Shown in pieces: positions 16,698 to 25,171 of a DNA stretch of 34,103 nt (positions within the stretch are counted from its first letter, which is position 1; every line of letters starts with the position of its first letter). The DNA is from Burkholderiales bacterium (GTDB lineage Bacteria > Pseudomonadota > Gammaproteobacteria > Burkholderiales > Casimicrobiaceae), in the NCBI GenBank assembly GCA_025354165.1, contig JANXNI010000055.1:1-34103 (forward strand), read 5' to 3'. The position numbers and the translations under genes are program-made. The notes under the pieces are model-generated. The model worked only from the letters and a program-made list of their open reading frames with translations, did not search any database and had not been told where the DNA came from.

Positions 16698-17531
16698 TCA
16701 GTACCCGTGAGTCGCGTTGTCAGGAAATTGCTCCGACTTCACCTCAACCACGTAGGCCGCGACGCCCTCATCAATGCTCGCGTAGCCCTGCATGAAATTC
16801 TTCACAAACCGGGGCAATCGGCCGCGCGTGATGCCCAGCATGTCGTGCAGCACGAGCACCTGCCCGGAGCAATCGACACCTGCGCCAATGCCAATCGTGG
16901 GAATCGGCAGCAAGCGCGTAATTTCCGCAGCGAGCACGGAAGGAATCAACTCAAACACAATCATCGCAGCACCCGCATCCGAGAGCTCCTTCGCGTGCTG
17001 ACGAAGCACGCTAGCGGCCTCGTCCGTCTTGCCCTGAATGCGATAGCCGCCGAGCGCATGTACCGACTGCGGCGTCAGGCCTAAATGCCCGCACACTGGC
17101 ACACCGCGTTCAGTTAAAAAATGCACCGTCTCAGCAGTCCAGCCGCCGCCTTCGAGCTTGACCATCTGCGCGCCCGCCTGCATCAGCACGGCGGCCGATT
17201 GCATCGCCTGCGACGGCGACTGCTGATAGCTCGCAAACGGCATATCGCCGATCACCCACGCCGTCTTGTTGCCCGCCGCCACCGAGCGAACGTGATACGC
17301 CATCTCATCGAGCGTCACGGGCACCGTGCTCGATTTGCCCTGCAACACCATGCCGAGCGAATCGCCGACAAGCAACATTTCGACACCCGCGTCATCCAGC
17401 ACGCGCGCAAAAGTCGCGTCGTAGCAGGTGAGCATCGTGAGCTTCTCGCCCGACGCATACAGCTCACGCAGGCGGTGCAGCGTGATCGGTTTGCGAGTGG
17501 TGTGATGGGAGTCTTGGGGATGCGATGACAT
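16698..17531 (-). CDS. panB: 3-methyl-2-oxobutanoate hydroxymethyltransferase (ketopantoate hydroxymethyltransferase)
   Basis: A 277-residue protein catalysing the first committed step of pantothenate/CoA synthesis, with 5,10-methylene-tetrahydrofolate as one-carbon donor. Metal and substrate residues are visible: D57 in [14 protein letters not shown]96 in [14 protein letters not shown]127 in MVKLEGGG and the catalytic E194 in [31 protein letters not shown] is the conserved C-terminal block. panC and panD are not in the window. It is placed between yceH and hemW on the same strand, an uncommon location. Confidence 0.97.
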   Translation of the reverse strand: MSSHPQDSHHTTRKPITLHRLRELYASGEKLTMLTCYDATFARVLDDAGVEMLLVGDSLGMVLQGKSSTVPVTLDEMAYHVRSVAAGNKTAWVIGDMPFASYQQSPSQAMQSAAVLMQAGAQMVKLEGGGWTAETVHFLTERGVPVCGHLGLTPQSVHALGGYRIQGKTDEAASVLRQHAKELSDAGAAMIVFELIPSVLAAEITRLLPIPTIGIGAGVDCSGQVLVLHDMLGITRGRLPRFVKNFMQGYASIDEGVAAYVVEVKSEQFPDNATHGY

Positions 17532-17572
17532 GGAAAACTTAGTTCAAATTCATATGTGGCGTAGCCGTACAG

Positions 17573-18214
17573 CTAAGCACCCAACTGCATGCGCAATGCC
17601 GTCAGCACTTCGTCAAGCTCGGCCACTTTGGCTTCCAGCGCAGCGACGCGCTCGGAGAGCGCCGTTTCACGATCCATTTTTGACGGTGGCAACGCCACGG
17701 CATCGGCCGCGGGCAGCTCACCGCCAAACAACATATGCTGCCATTTCGCAGCACGCGCGCCAGCCTCGCGCGGCAATTGCACCACGAGCGGCGGCATCAA
17801 CTCGCTCATCGCCTGCAAGGTCGCTTCCAGCTCCGCCAAATCTGCAAACGCATGCATCCGTTCAGCACGTGAACGCAGCTCGCCCGGCATCTGCGCGCCA
17901 CGCAACATGAGCTCACACAAGATCGCCGTTTCCGCAGCGGCGATGCCAAGACGATCCGCGAAACGCTCCGCATACTTTGGAACGCGTGTGGCTGCACCGG
18001 TATAGAGCCCAGCAAAGCCACGCTCGCGCAATCGCTCGACCGCGCTCGTCACTTCCGCCTCAGTTAATGAGGTGACGGGAGCGCGATTGTTCATCTGATT
18101 ACAGCCATTCACGATGGCGTTAATCGTGAGCGGATACGAGTCGGGCACCGTGATGCGTTTCTCGATCATGGTTCCAATCACGCGAGCTTCAATGGCGTCT
18201 AGAACAGCCTGCAC
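17573..18214 (-). CDS. YceH family protein (UPF0502/DUF480)
   Basis: A 213-residue protein starting with GTG at 18214 ([20 protein letters not shown]), three bases after the end of rdgB. The family pattern is strong: [39 protein letters not shown] and [20 protein letters not shown], which form two winged-helix domains. The last 30 residues ([20 protein letters not shown]) form a predicted coiled coil. Function is unknown; a DNA-binding role is suggested only by the fold. It is probably co-transcribed with rdgB. Confidence 0.92.
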   Translation of the reverse strand: MQAVLDAIEARVIGTMIEKRITVPDSYPLTINAIVNGCNQMNNRAPVTSLTEAEVTSAVERLRERGFAGLYTGAATRVPKYAERFADRLGIAAAETAILCELMLRGAQMPGELRSRAERMHAFADLAELEATLQAMSELMPPLVVQLPREAGARAAKWQHMLFGGELPAADAVALPPSKMDRETALSERVAALEAKVAELDEVLTALRMQLGA

Positions 18215-18217
18215 TTT

Positions 18218-18817
18218 TTAACCAAACCTCTCTTGTAATTCGGCGATGAGTTTCGCCAGTGCTTTTCCACGATGCGAACGCGCGCCCCTCTGATCGATCG
18301 GCATTTCGGCACCCGTCATGCCAAGCTCGGTGTCAAGAAAATACGGGTCGTAACCAAAGCCGCCTTCACCGCGCGGCGTATCGACGATTTCGCCGTACCA
18401 GCGGCCTTCCGCGATGATCGGCTCGGGATCGGTTTCACTCATTACCAGCGCGAGAAGTGCGGTGTAATGTGCGCCGCGATCCGTGATGCCGTGCAAATCA
18501 GCGATCAGTTTTGCGTTGTTGTCAGCGTCACTTTTGTGTTGTCCGGCGTAGTAGGCCGAGTTCACGCCGGGATTGCCGCCCAGCGCGTGCACGCACACGC
18601 CCGAGTCGTCCGCCAGCGATGGCAGGCGTGTGTGTCGAGCGGCGTTGCGTGCTTTCGCCAGCGCATTTTCAAGAAACGTGCAATGCGGCTCTGGCGCTTC
18701 GGGCACGTTAAAGGCACTTTGCGGGATAACCTCAATGCCCAGCGGAGCAAGAAGTCGCTCAAACTCTTTAAGTTTTTTCAGATTGCCGCTGGCAATGACT
18801 AGTTTGGTAAGTTTCAT
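18218..18817 (-). CDS. rdgB: Non-canonical purine NTP pyrophosphatase (dITP/XTP pyrophosphatase)
   Basis: A 199-residue protein. It removes ITP, dITP and XTP from the nucleotide pool to prevent mutagenic incorporation. The start chosen is ATG at 18817 (MKLTKLVIASGNLKKLKEFE). The frame stays open to 18856, but the extra residues would come from a palindromic repeat. Family features are SGNxxKxxE, the catalytic SLADDSGVCVHALGG (D70, D71), PGVNSAYYAG, GEGGFGYDPYFL and SHRGKALAKL. It lies between rph and yceH; rph-rdgB is a common pair. Confidence 0.96.
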   Translation of the reverse strand: MKLTKLVIASGNLKKLKEFERLLAPLGIEVIPQSAFNVPEAPEPHCTFLENALAKARNAARHTRLPSLADDSGVCVHALGGNPGVNSAYYAGQHKSDADNNAKLIADLHGITDRGAHYTALLALVMSETDPEPIIAEGRWYGEIVDTPRGEGGFGYDPYFLDTELGMTGAEMPIDQRGARSHRGKALAKLIAELQERFG

Positions 18818-18829
18818 GTCGGTTTTAGT

Positions 18830-18878
18830 AGGGCGGGCACTGCCCGCCTTGTGCACGTTGGCGGGCAGTGCCCGCCCT
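18830..18878. repeat. GC-rich inverted repeat between rph and rdgB
   Basis: AGGGCGGGCACTGCCCGCC (18830-18848) and its perfect reverse complement GGCGGGCAGTGCCCGCCCT (18860-18878) are separated by 11 bp. Each arm is itself nearly palindromic. The transcript would form a very stable 19-bp hairpin in the short gap between rph and rdgB. This looks like an extragenic palindrome that may adjust expression of rdgB relative to rph. There is no U tract. Confidence 0.85.
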
Positions 18879-18883
18879 CCAAA

Positions 18884-19603
18884 TCAAGCCGTAGCGATGG
18901 CCGCGTTTTGCGCAGCCGTCAACTGCTTCAAACCGTCCGTTGCCAACGCCAAAAGCGCGTCCATTTCCGCACGGCTAAACGGTTTGCCTTCCGCCGTGCC
19001 TTGCACTTCAACGAAGCCACCGCTGCCCGTCATCACGACGTTCATGTCAGTTTCGCAATTCGAATCTTCGTCGTAATCAAGATCAAGCACGGTCGCGTCC
19101 TGATACACGCCAACTGATACCGCAGCGACGGAATCGACCAGAGGCGAAGCGGCAATCGTTCCCGCTTTTACCAATTTATTGCAGGCAATTGCCAACGCCA
19201 CATAAGCGCCGGTGATCGACGCGCAGCGCGTGCCGCCGTCGGCCTGCAACACGTCGCAGTCAAGCGTAATCTGACGGTCACCGAGTTTTTTCAAATCGAC
19301 CACAGCGCGCAGTGAACGTCCAATCAATCGCTGAATTTCCTGTGTGCGACCGCTTTGCTTACCGCTCGCCGCTTCGCGTCGCGAACGAGTGTGCGTTGAG
19401 CGCGGCAGCATGCCGTATTCCGCTGTAACCCAGCCTTCGCCTGAGCCTTTTTTATGACCTGGTACGCCGTTCTCGACGCTGGCATTGCACAGCACCCGCG
19501 TATTGCCGCATTCGATCAGCACGGAGCCCTCTGCGTGAACCGTAAAGTGTGGCGTAATTTTGACGGGGCGAAGCTGATCGGACGAACGATTTGAAGGACG
19601 CAT
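18884..19603 (-). CDS. rph: Ribonuclease PH
   Basis: A 239-residue protein of normal length starting [20 protein letters not shown]. RNase PH is a phosphate-dependent 3'-to-5' exoribonuclease trimming tRNA precursors. Conserved blocks are [58 protein letters not shown], the phosphate-site [18 protein letters not shown] and [19 protein letters not shown]. It heads the rph-rdgB-yceH-panB-hemW series. No good ribosome binding site is visible before the ATG. Confidence 0.97.
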   Translation of the reverse strand: MRPSNRSSDQLRPVKITPHFTVHAEGSVLIECGNTRVLCNASVENGVPGHKKGSGEGWVTAEYGMLPRSTHTRSRREAASGKQSGRTQEIQRLIGRSLRAVVDLKKLGDRQITLDCDVLQADGGTRCASITGAYVALAIACNKLVKAGTIAASPLVDSVAAVSVGVYQDATVLDLDYDEDSNCETDMNVVMTGSGGFVEVQGTAEGKPFSRAEMDALLALATDGLKQLTAAQNAAIATA

Positions 19604-19673
19604 GAGGAGGATTGGTCATTGATTGGGACGGGACGCAGATTGTAGGTCGCCCGAGAAAAACCCGAACACGCGC

Positions 19674-20528
19674 CTAGAACAGGCGCCATCCGTGCGTGTT
19701 AAAAAATCGCAACCCGCTGCGGACGAAAACCCGCAGATGGGCGAATCCCCGTGACGCCGAATTGCCGCCATGATGAATCAACGTAACCCGCGGATCGCTG
19801 ACCACTCGCCCTTGCCGCGCAAGCCGCAACGACAAATCAAGATCCTCAAAATGTAAAAAGTAGCGCTCGTCAAAACCACCCACTGCGCGCAGTGCGTCGA
19901 TGCGACACAACATGAAAGCTCCTGACACGAGGATGACGTTGCTCACACGATCATTCGGCAGATCCCGATATTCGTAGTGCGCCAACTGCGCATCAAAGCG
20001 CCGCTTGAGCCACGCGGGCGCAAACCCGCGCAGAAAGAACGTCCACACACTTGGCATACGCTTCGACAAAAAGCCCGGCATGCCGTCGCTGTCGCGCCCC
20101 ACCGCGCCGACCAGAACAACGCCGGGCAGCGCGAGCGTTGCCAGCCCGGCGCGCAGTGCGTCCGCATCCAGCTCAACGTCCGGGTTGAGCACGAGATGCG
20201 CGCGTGTCGTGGCGGCGCGAATCGCAAGATTGTGCCCCGTTCCATAGCCAACGTTACCGTGTCCGGACAACACGGATGCGCGCGGCCAGCTCGTTCGCTC
20301 AGCCAGCGCACGGAGCGCGTTCACTTGCGATCCGTCCTCGCTGTTGTCAATTAAAGTCAGCGCAACATTCATCAATGCGGCCTGCTCGCAAGCCGCTCGT
20401 AACGTGCCCAAATTCAGCGCCAGCTCCGCCTCATCAAGCCGATACACGACGATACTGATCGAAAGAGAACTCGCGTCAGAAAGCGAATCTGGCAGCGGCG
20501 TAGCATTTGAGACATTGGGCAATGACAT
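19674..20528 (-). CDS. Glycosyltransferase family 2 protein (rhamnosyltransferase-like)
   Basis: 284 residues from the ATG at 20528 (MSLPNVSNAT); a TTG three codons earlier is possible. The GT-A fold is visible: LSISIVVYR, LTLIDNSEDGS, GNVGYGTGHNLAIRAA, the metal-binding LVLNPDVELDADAL (in place of DxD), VSGAFMLCRIDALRAVGGFD, the ERYFLHFEDLDLSLRLARQG catalytic block and VTLIHHGGNS. This is the WbbL/rhamnosyltransferase type, acting on cell-surface glycans; donor and acceptor are unknown. No membrane segment is seen. Its 5' end is only 13 bp from the start of the divergent oxidoreductase gene. Confidence 0.88.
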   Translation of the reverse strand: MSLPNVSNATPLPDSLSDASSLSISIVVYRLDEAELALNLGTLRAACEQAALMNVALTLIDNSEDGSQVNALRALAERTSWPRASVLSGHGNVGYGTGHNLAIRAATTRAHLVLNPDVELDADALRAGLATLALPGVVLVGAVGRDSDGMPGFLSKRMPSVWTFFLRGFAPAWLKRRFDAQLAHYEYRDLPNDRVSNVILVSGAFMLCRIDALRAVGGFDERYFLHFEDLDLSLRLARQGRVVSDPRVTLIHHGGNSASRGFAHLRVFVRSGLRFFNTHGWRLF

Positions 20529-20541
20529 GAAAGACAAGTGT

Positions 20542-21618
20542 ATGACAACGACGGCAACCGAAATTTCAACGCCACGCTATCGCAGTGACGATCTCGTCAG
20601 CTTCTGCGAGGCACTGTACAAAGCACGCGGCATGCGTGCGGACATCGCCGCGATTTCGGCGCGCATTTTGGTTGAGGCCGATTTGCTGGGTCACAGCACG
20701 CACGGCATGGCTCTCCTGGCGGGCTATCTCGGCGCGTTAGCCGATGGCAAGATGCGGGCCGACGGTGAGCCGGTGATTGAAAACCAGCGCACGGTGGCGC
20801 AGGCGTGGCATGGTCAACGCCTCTCGGGTTTGTGGTTGACCGACAAGGCCATCCGTACCGCCACCGCGATGGCAAAAGCGCATGGCACCGGCACCGTCAG
20901 CATCAAACATTCGCATCACATCGCCTGCCTTGCGGCGTACCTGGAAGCGCCCGCGCGTGAAGGATTCATCGTCATGGTGCAAAGCTCCGACCCCTGCACC
21001 GCCAGCGTCGCGCCGCACGGCGGCATCACGCCAATCATGACGCCCAATCCCATCGCCATCGGCATTCCGACGGGCGGGGACCCGATCATGATCGACATCT
21101 CAAGCTCAATCACGGCGAACGGCCCGTCGATGCGCCTGATGAAAGAAGGCAAGCGCGCACCGGGTGTGTGGTTTGTCGACAGCGAAGGCAGGGGCAGCGA
21201 CGATCCGTCGGTCGCCTACGTTGAGCCGAAGGGCGCGCTACTGCCGCTTGGCGGATTGGACGCTGGCCACAAAGGGTTTGGTCTGGGCCTGATGATTGAA
21301 TCGATGACGGCGGGGCTCACGGGCTTCGGGCGCGCCGATCCGCCGCAAGGCTGGGGTGCCAATGTGTTCGTGCAGGTGATCGACCCGGATGCGTTCGGCG
21401 GTCGCGCCGCGCTGGAACGCCAGACTGATCATCTGCGTGAAATTTCACACGCATCCAAACCGAGGCCAGGCGTCGAGCGGGTACGTTTGCCGGGTGAAGG
21501 TGGGCTGTCGCGCAAACGAAAGCAGTTGGCGGAAGGCGTGGCGCTGCATGAAACGATCATGCCAGCGCTGAAGCCGATTGCGATTCAGCTAGGGGTTGCG
21601 CTGCCGGTGCCTGTCTGA
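20542..21618 (+). CDS. Ldh-family (malate/L-lactate/ureidoglycolate-type) NAD(P)-dependent oxidoreductase
   Basis: 358 residues from ATG at 20542 (MTTTATEISTPRYRSDDLVS); ATG at 20527 is an alternative, and the frame is open further upstream only because it is antisense to the glycosyltransferase gene. Family blocks are visible: ILVEADLLGHSTHGMALLAG with the conserved His pair, VSIKHSHHIACLAAYLE, PNPIAIGIPTGGDPIMIDIS and GGLDAGHKGFGLGLMIESM. Members reduce or oxidise 2-hydroxy/2-oxo acids or cyclic imines, and the substrate cannot be told from sequence. The 5' end abuts the divergent glycosyltransferase gene, leaving no room for separate promoters. Confidence 0.88.
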   Translation: MTTTATEISTPRYRSDDLVSFCEALYKARGMRADIAAISARILVEADLLGHSTHGMALLAGYLGALADGKMRADGEPVIENQRTVAQAWHGQRLSGLWLTDKAIRTATAMAKAHGTGTVSIKHSHHIACLAAYLEAPAREGFIVMVQSSDPCTASVAPHGGITPIMTPNPIAIGIPTGGDPIMIDISSSITANGPSMRLMKEGKRAPGVWFVDSEGRGSDDPSVAYVEPKGALLPLGGLDAGHKGFGLGLMIESMTAGLTGFGRADPPQGWGANVFVQVIDPDAFGGRAALERQTDHLREISHASKPRPGVERVRLPGEGGLSRKRKQLAEGVALHETIMPALKPIAIQLGVALPVPV

Positions 21619-21654
21619 TTTTTCGCCGCTGACCGAGAGACGGTGAACCACGCC

Positions 21655-21755
21655 AATTAGCTGCTTCATAATCGGACGGTTACCCGAGAGCTCAACGGTC
21701 GAAAGCAGCGCTCTAGCCCTCGCGGACGGGTCGTTATACAAAAAAGCTGTACTCA
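21655..21755 (+). repeat. Probable decayed copy of the dispersed palindromic element
   Basis: In order this stretch contains AATTAGCTGCTTCATAATCG, GGTTACCCGAGAGCTC, CAGCGCTCTAGCCC, GGGTCGTTAT and AAAAAAGCTGTA. These correspond to the left arm, GGGTTA, TAGCCC, GTCATTT and AAAGCTG parts of the better copies, although the central TAAATCGACTT is not recognisable. It lies downstream of the oxidoreductase gene. The rest of the gap (21756-21912) shows no gene I can support. Confidence 0.35.
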
Positions 21756-21912
21756 TCTACGAGCCTGGGCCATGCTTCGCGACGCATTGTTCGCCGCTTC
21801 GACGAGCACGGCTACCGCGTCGACTCGGACCGCCCGTGCAGTGCGAGTTCGATCTCGAGGCAACCGTCACGATTCACCAAACCGTGGCTGCGCCATCGGT
21901 CAGGGGATCTCG

Positions 21913-24494
21913 TCACGGCATCAACGCCTCAATGGCGGCTCGCACATCCGCATCACTGCGGGCTGAATTTTTGGCGCCGTTGGTGATGGCTGCGGCATTG
22001 GTGATGCCGAGCAGGCGGCGCAGAATCATCAGGCCGTCGGTCGTTGCCAGTGTCAGGCCGTCGCCGTCGACATCAAAGGCGGTCAGGCTGGCGGCGATGT
22101 ACAGCTCGATTTGCGCGGCGTTGCGCTGTGCGGTTGCGCCAAGCGCGGCACTGGTCAGTGCGCTGCCACGCAGGCCGAGCAGGTAGCGCAGCAACAGCAC
22201 GCCGTCAGTCGCAGCATCGTATTTGGTGCTCGGCGAACTGTTGTCGATGTCCAGCGTGGGCACCTGACAGTTCACCAGCAAGGTCGTCACGGCGCTGGTA
22301 ATGTTTGTGCCACTGCCAGCCGTCACGTTGCAGAACTGGCCTGCTGGCTGCGTCGTCACGGTCACGCTCCAGTTCGACCCAGACAGCAGTGGCGCGGTGA
22401 AGCTGAAATTTCCGTTACCGAAAGTCTGCGACTGCGAGGTCGGCGCGAGCGAACTGGTCAGGCTCAGGCCCACCGGCGATGTCGCCCCGCTGACGTTGCC
22501 GCCGACGGTGTAGAACAAGGCGACTTCCACGGCGCCGAGGTCGCATTGTGGGCCCTGCGGGCGGGCGATACCGCGCTGATCGGTCGCGTTCGCGCCAGTG
22601 CAGCTCGCCGCCGTGTCGATGGCGGGACTGCCGGCCAGCGGCAACATCGTCTGCGTCGGGCCACCGTTGTTCGCCAACACATCGAGCAGCGGATTGGCAT
22701 TGCTCGTCGGTGCGCCATTTTGCGTCGCGGTCGCACCCGCGGTGCTCGTGGCGTTCTGGCTGGCACCGACGATATTGCTGCCGGTGTAGGTTAGCGTGGC
22801 GACGTTTCCAGTGTTGGACGGGTGCGTGCCGACCACCACGTTGTTCACCACGTCGTTGTTGCCCGCGCCATTGCTGGCCACGGTGCCGGTGATGATGCTG
22901 TTGGTGATGGTGAGCGCGGCCGTGCTCGCCGTGCCGTTTTCGATCTTGTTGCCGTAGGCCACCGAATACACCGTGGCATCGCCGGGCCCGCGGCTGGTGG
23001 CGTAGCCGGTGCTGTTGCTGACGGCGTTATTCGCCAGCGTGGAAAACTGAATGGTGACCGTGCCGTTGAGATTGAAAATCGCCGCGCCGAGGCCGCTCCC
23101 ATAGGGCGGATTACCAAACACCGTTCCTCCGCTGGCGCTGTTGCCGCTCATCGTGACATTGGTCAGGTTCACGCTGCCGCGATGATTGAAGATCGCGCCG
23201 CCCATGCCCGCGCCTCCTCCCCCGTTGTCGGCACCGCCGAAGCCGCCAACGCCATTGGTGATGCCGCCGCCGCCGCCGAAGCCACCGTTGCCAGAACCGT
23301 CACCGCCGAAGCCGCCGCCGGCGCCTCTGCCGGCGCCGCCGCCGCCGGAGCCACCGCCACCCCCACCACACCCATTGCAGGGTCCGCCATAGCCGAAGTC
23401 GCCACCCGCCGTAGAGCGGCCAAGGCCACCTGCGCCACCATCGCCATAGCAGCCTGTGTTACCGGTGGCGCAGCCGCCGAGGCCCCCCAGGCCGCCGCCC
23501 GCGCCGGGCACTCCCAGCGCGGCATTGCCACCATCACTGCCGGTAATGAAGCCGCCACCGCCACCCGCGGCATATCCGCCAGCGCTAGCACCCGCGCCAC
23601 CTTGTCCGCCGTAAGCCGCACCCAAGACGTGAGGGTTACCGACGGCTCCGTAAGCGGCCTGTCCCATACCGCCCCCCCATCTTCCTGCGCGCTATCTCCC
23701 ATGCCACCGGCAGCGTAAGGCCCAGGAGTTGAATTGCCTCCGATGGCGGAATTCGAGGTCAGGGTGACGGCCGTCAGGTTCACGATGCCTTGGTTGAAAA
23801 TGGCCCCGCCCATGCCAGCGCCGCCGCCACCACCGAAGCCGCCCCGGGCTTGGCCGCCAGTCAGGGTCATGTTTTGCAGGCTCAGGCTGCCGGCGGGCAA
23901 TTCGCCAGTGAGGCCGCCGGACACATAGAAAAACCGCAGCCGCGGACGGTAGCCAAGGCCCGGCGGAAACGTGTCAAAGGTGATTTTCAGCGTGATCCCC
24001 GCGCTGCCGCCGTCGATGCTGATGGTGCTGGCGATCGGCGGCAGGGCGTTGAGGCCGTACCAGTAATTGTCCGCGAGGTTGTATGGGTCGTAGCCCCAGC
24101 CGTAAGGCAACCCATCTGGGTCGAGTGAGTCCGAATTCCACGGCGTCATCTGGAAATCCAACGTCGTGTAGGTGAGCGTCGCGCCCGCCAGCGCTGGCGC
24201 GAAGACGACGCTGTTGGCGCCTGACGTGGCGCCGGTGCAGTTGCCGAGCTTGTTGGCTCCCGGGCTCAGGGGGCCCGTGTAGCTGAACCCCACGGCGGTG
24301 GTGCCCGAGCCGACGCTGTCGGGCGTGACCCCATTGGCGAGATTGGCGGCGGCGATAGCCTGCGACAGCGTGCAGGTCGTGCCGCCCATGTTCGGGTAGG
24401 TCAGATTGTCCGTCACCGTGATGGTGCCAGCCTGAGCGGCACTGGCCGCAAGCCATCCGAACACCGTCGCAACTACTGCAATTTTTGACTGCAC
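21913..24494 (-). pseudogene. Glycine-rich secreted beta-helix protein with choice-of-anchor-like and dockerin-like regions, frameshifted at a G7 run
   Basis: Two reverse-strand frames join at a run of seven Gs (C 23672-23678 on the plus strand). Restoring one G makes a single 860-residue frame. The likely start is GTG at 24494, preceded by GAGGGGGG and followed by a signal peptide (VQSKIAVVATVFGWLAASAA). In order: a CSLREA-like motif (GTTCTLSQAIAAANLANG), a region with GAGMGGAIFN repeats typical of right-handed beta-helix surface proteins, a very Gly-rich stretch (about 23180-23680), a second GAGMGGAIFNHRG, a choice-of-anchor-Q-like block (LLDVLANNGGPTQTMLPLAG, then TDQRGIARPQG), and two dockerin-like calcium segments (LDIDNSSPSTKYDAATDGVL and FDVDGDGLTLATTDGLMI). 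The protein would be exported. The break may be real, phase-variable or a sequencing error. Confidence 0.75.
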
Positions 24495-24587
24495 GTTAGC
24501 CCCCCTCTGAGCGTCAGTACAAATGCCGCTTCGACAGAATACGACACGTAATTGCGCTTGTCCACACCACAAATGGGGTAGACATGA

Positions 24588-24713
24588 TTAATACAGCTTT
24601 ATCGTGAAATAACCGCTGCACTTGGGTTACCGCTCGTTTTATGCGTAAACCCGATAAATGGCAAAAATCAGCGCCAGCCCCAATGCAGCGGTGCTTTCAG
24701 TGAAATGTTGATC
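24588..24713 (+). repeat. Dispersed palindromic intergenic element, copy D
   Basis: About 126 bp between ridA and the glycine-rich protein gene. The left arm TTAATACAGCTTTATCG is followed by CCGCTGCACTTGGGTTA, the core GCGTAAACCCGATAAATGG, CAGCGCCAGCCCCAATGCAG, GGTGCTTTC and TGAAATGTTGATC. The inner arms CCGCTGCACTTGGG and CCCCAATGCAGCGG are reverse complements with one mismatch. The order of blocks is the same as in the other copies. Confidence 0.68.
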
Positions 24714-24762
24714 CCACCTGCGCCGTGCAAGCAACAAGCTGAATCCCGTTTGTCGGCGCAGA

Positions 24763-25155
24763 TTAGACGACCAACGTCGCTTCAACCTCAAACAGCGCGC
24801 CCTTCGGCAGCGAAGCCACACCCACCGTTGAGCGAGCGGGATACGGTTTCTGAAACAGTGATTCCATCTTGGCGTTGACTAAGCCAAAGTTCGCGAGATC
24901 CGTGAGGAAGAGCGTGAGCTTGGCGATGCCTGACGTCTCTCCGCCGGCAGCGGCGATGACCGCCTGCATGTTGGCGAACGCCTGATCGACTTGCGCTTCG
25001 AAGCCTTCGCGCAGATTTCCTGTTGCGGGGTCAATTCCGATCTGGCCTGAGCAGAAAACTACCGTGCCTTTGAACGCAAAATTCACGCTGATGGCTTGTG
25101 AGTACGGGCCAAGTGCAGCAGGTGCAAGATCGGTGTGGATGACGTGATTGCTCAT
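24763..25155 (-). CDS. ridA: RidA family enamine/imine deaminase
   Basis: A 130-residue protein of normal length. RidA hydrolyses reactive 2-aminoacrylate and related enamines/imines released by PLP enzymes. Features are ALGPYSQAI near the N-terminus, VFCSGQIGIDPATGNL, QVDQAFANMQAVIAAAGG and the catalytic arginine R108 in YPARSTVGVASLPKGALFEV. The ATG at 25155 has AAGGAAA before it. It follows metF by 16 bp and probably shares its transcript. Confidence 0.93.
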   Translation of the reverse strand: MSNHVIHTDLAPAALGPYSQAISVNFAFKGTVVFCSGQIGIDPATGNLREGFEAQVDQAFANMQAVIAAAGGETSGIAKLTLFLTDLANFGLVNAKMESLFQKPYPARSTVGVASLPKGALFEVEATLVV

Positions 25156-25171
25156 GTTAAATTTCCTTCAG

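Noticed and set aside
21772-21912. Possible coding relic (frame reading RRIVRRFDEHGYRVDSDR)
   Set aside because: The stretch is short, with no recognisable family and no ribosome binding site; not enough to support a pseudogene.
23186-23392. Proline-rich plus-strand frame and regular GCCGCC spacing that could suggest tandem repeats or a CRISPR-like array
   Set aside because: It is the reverse strand of the Gly-rich coding region; the periodicity is codon-level, with no spacers or constant repeat unit.
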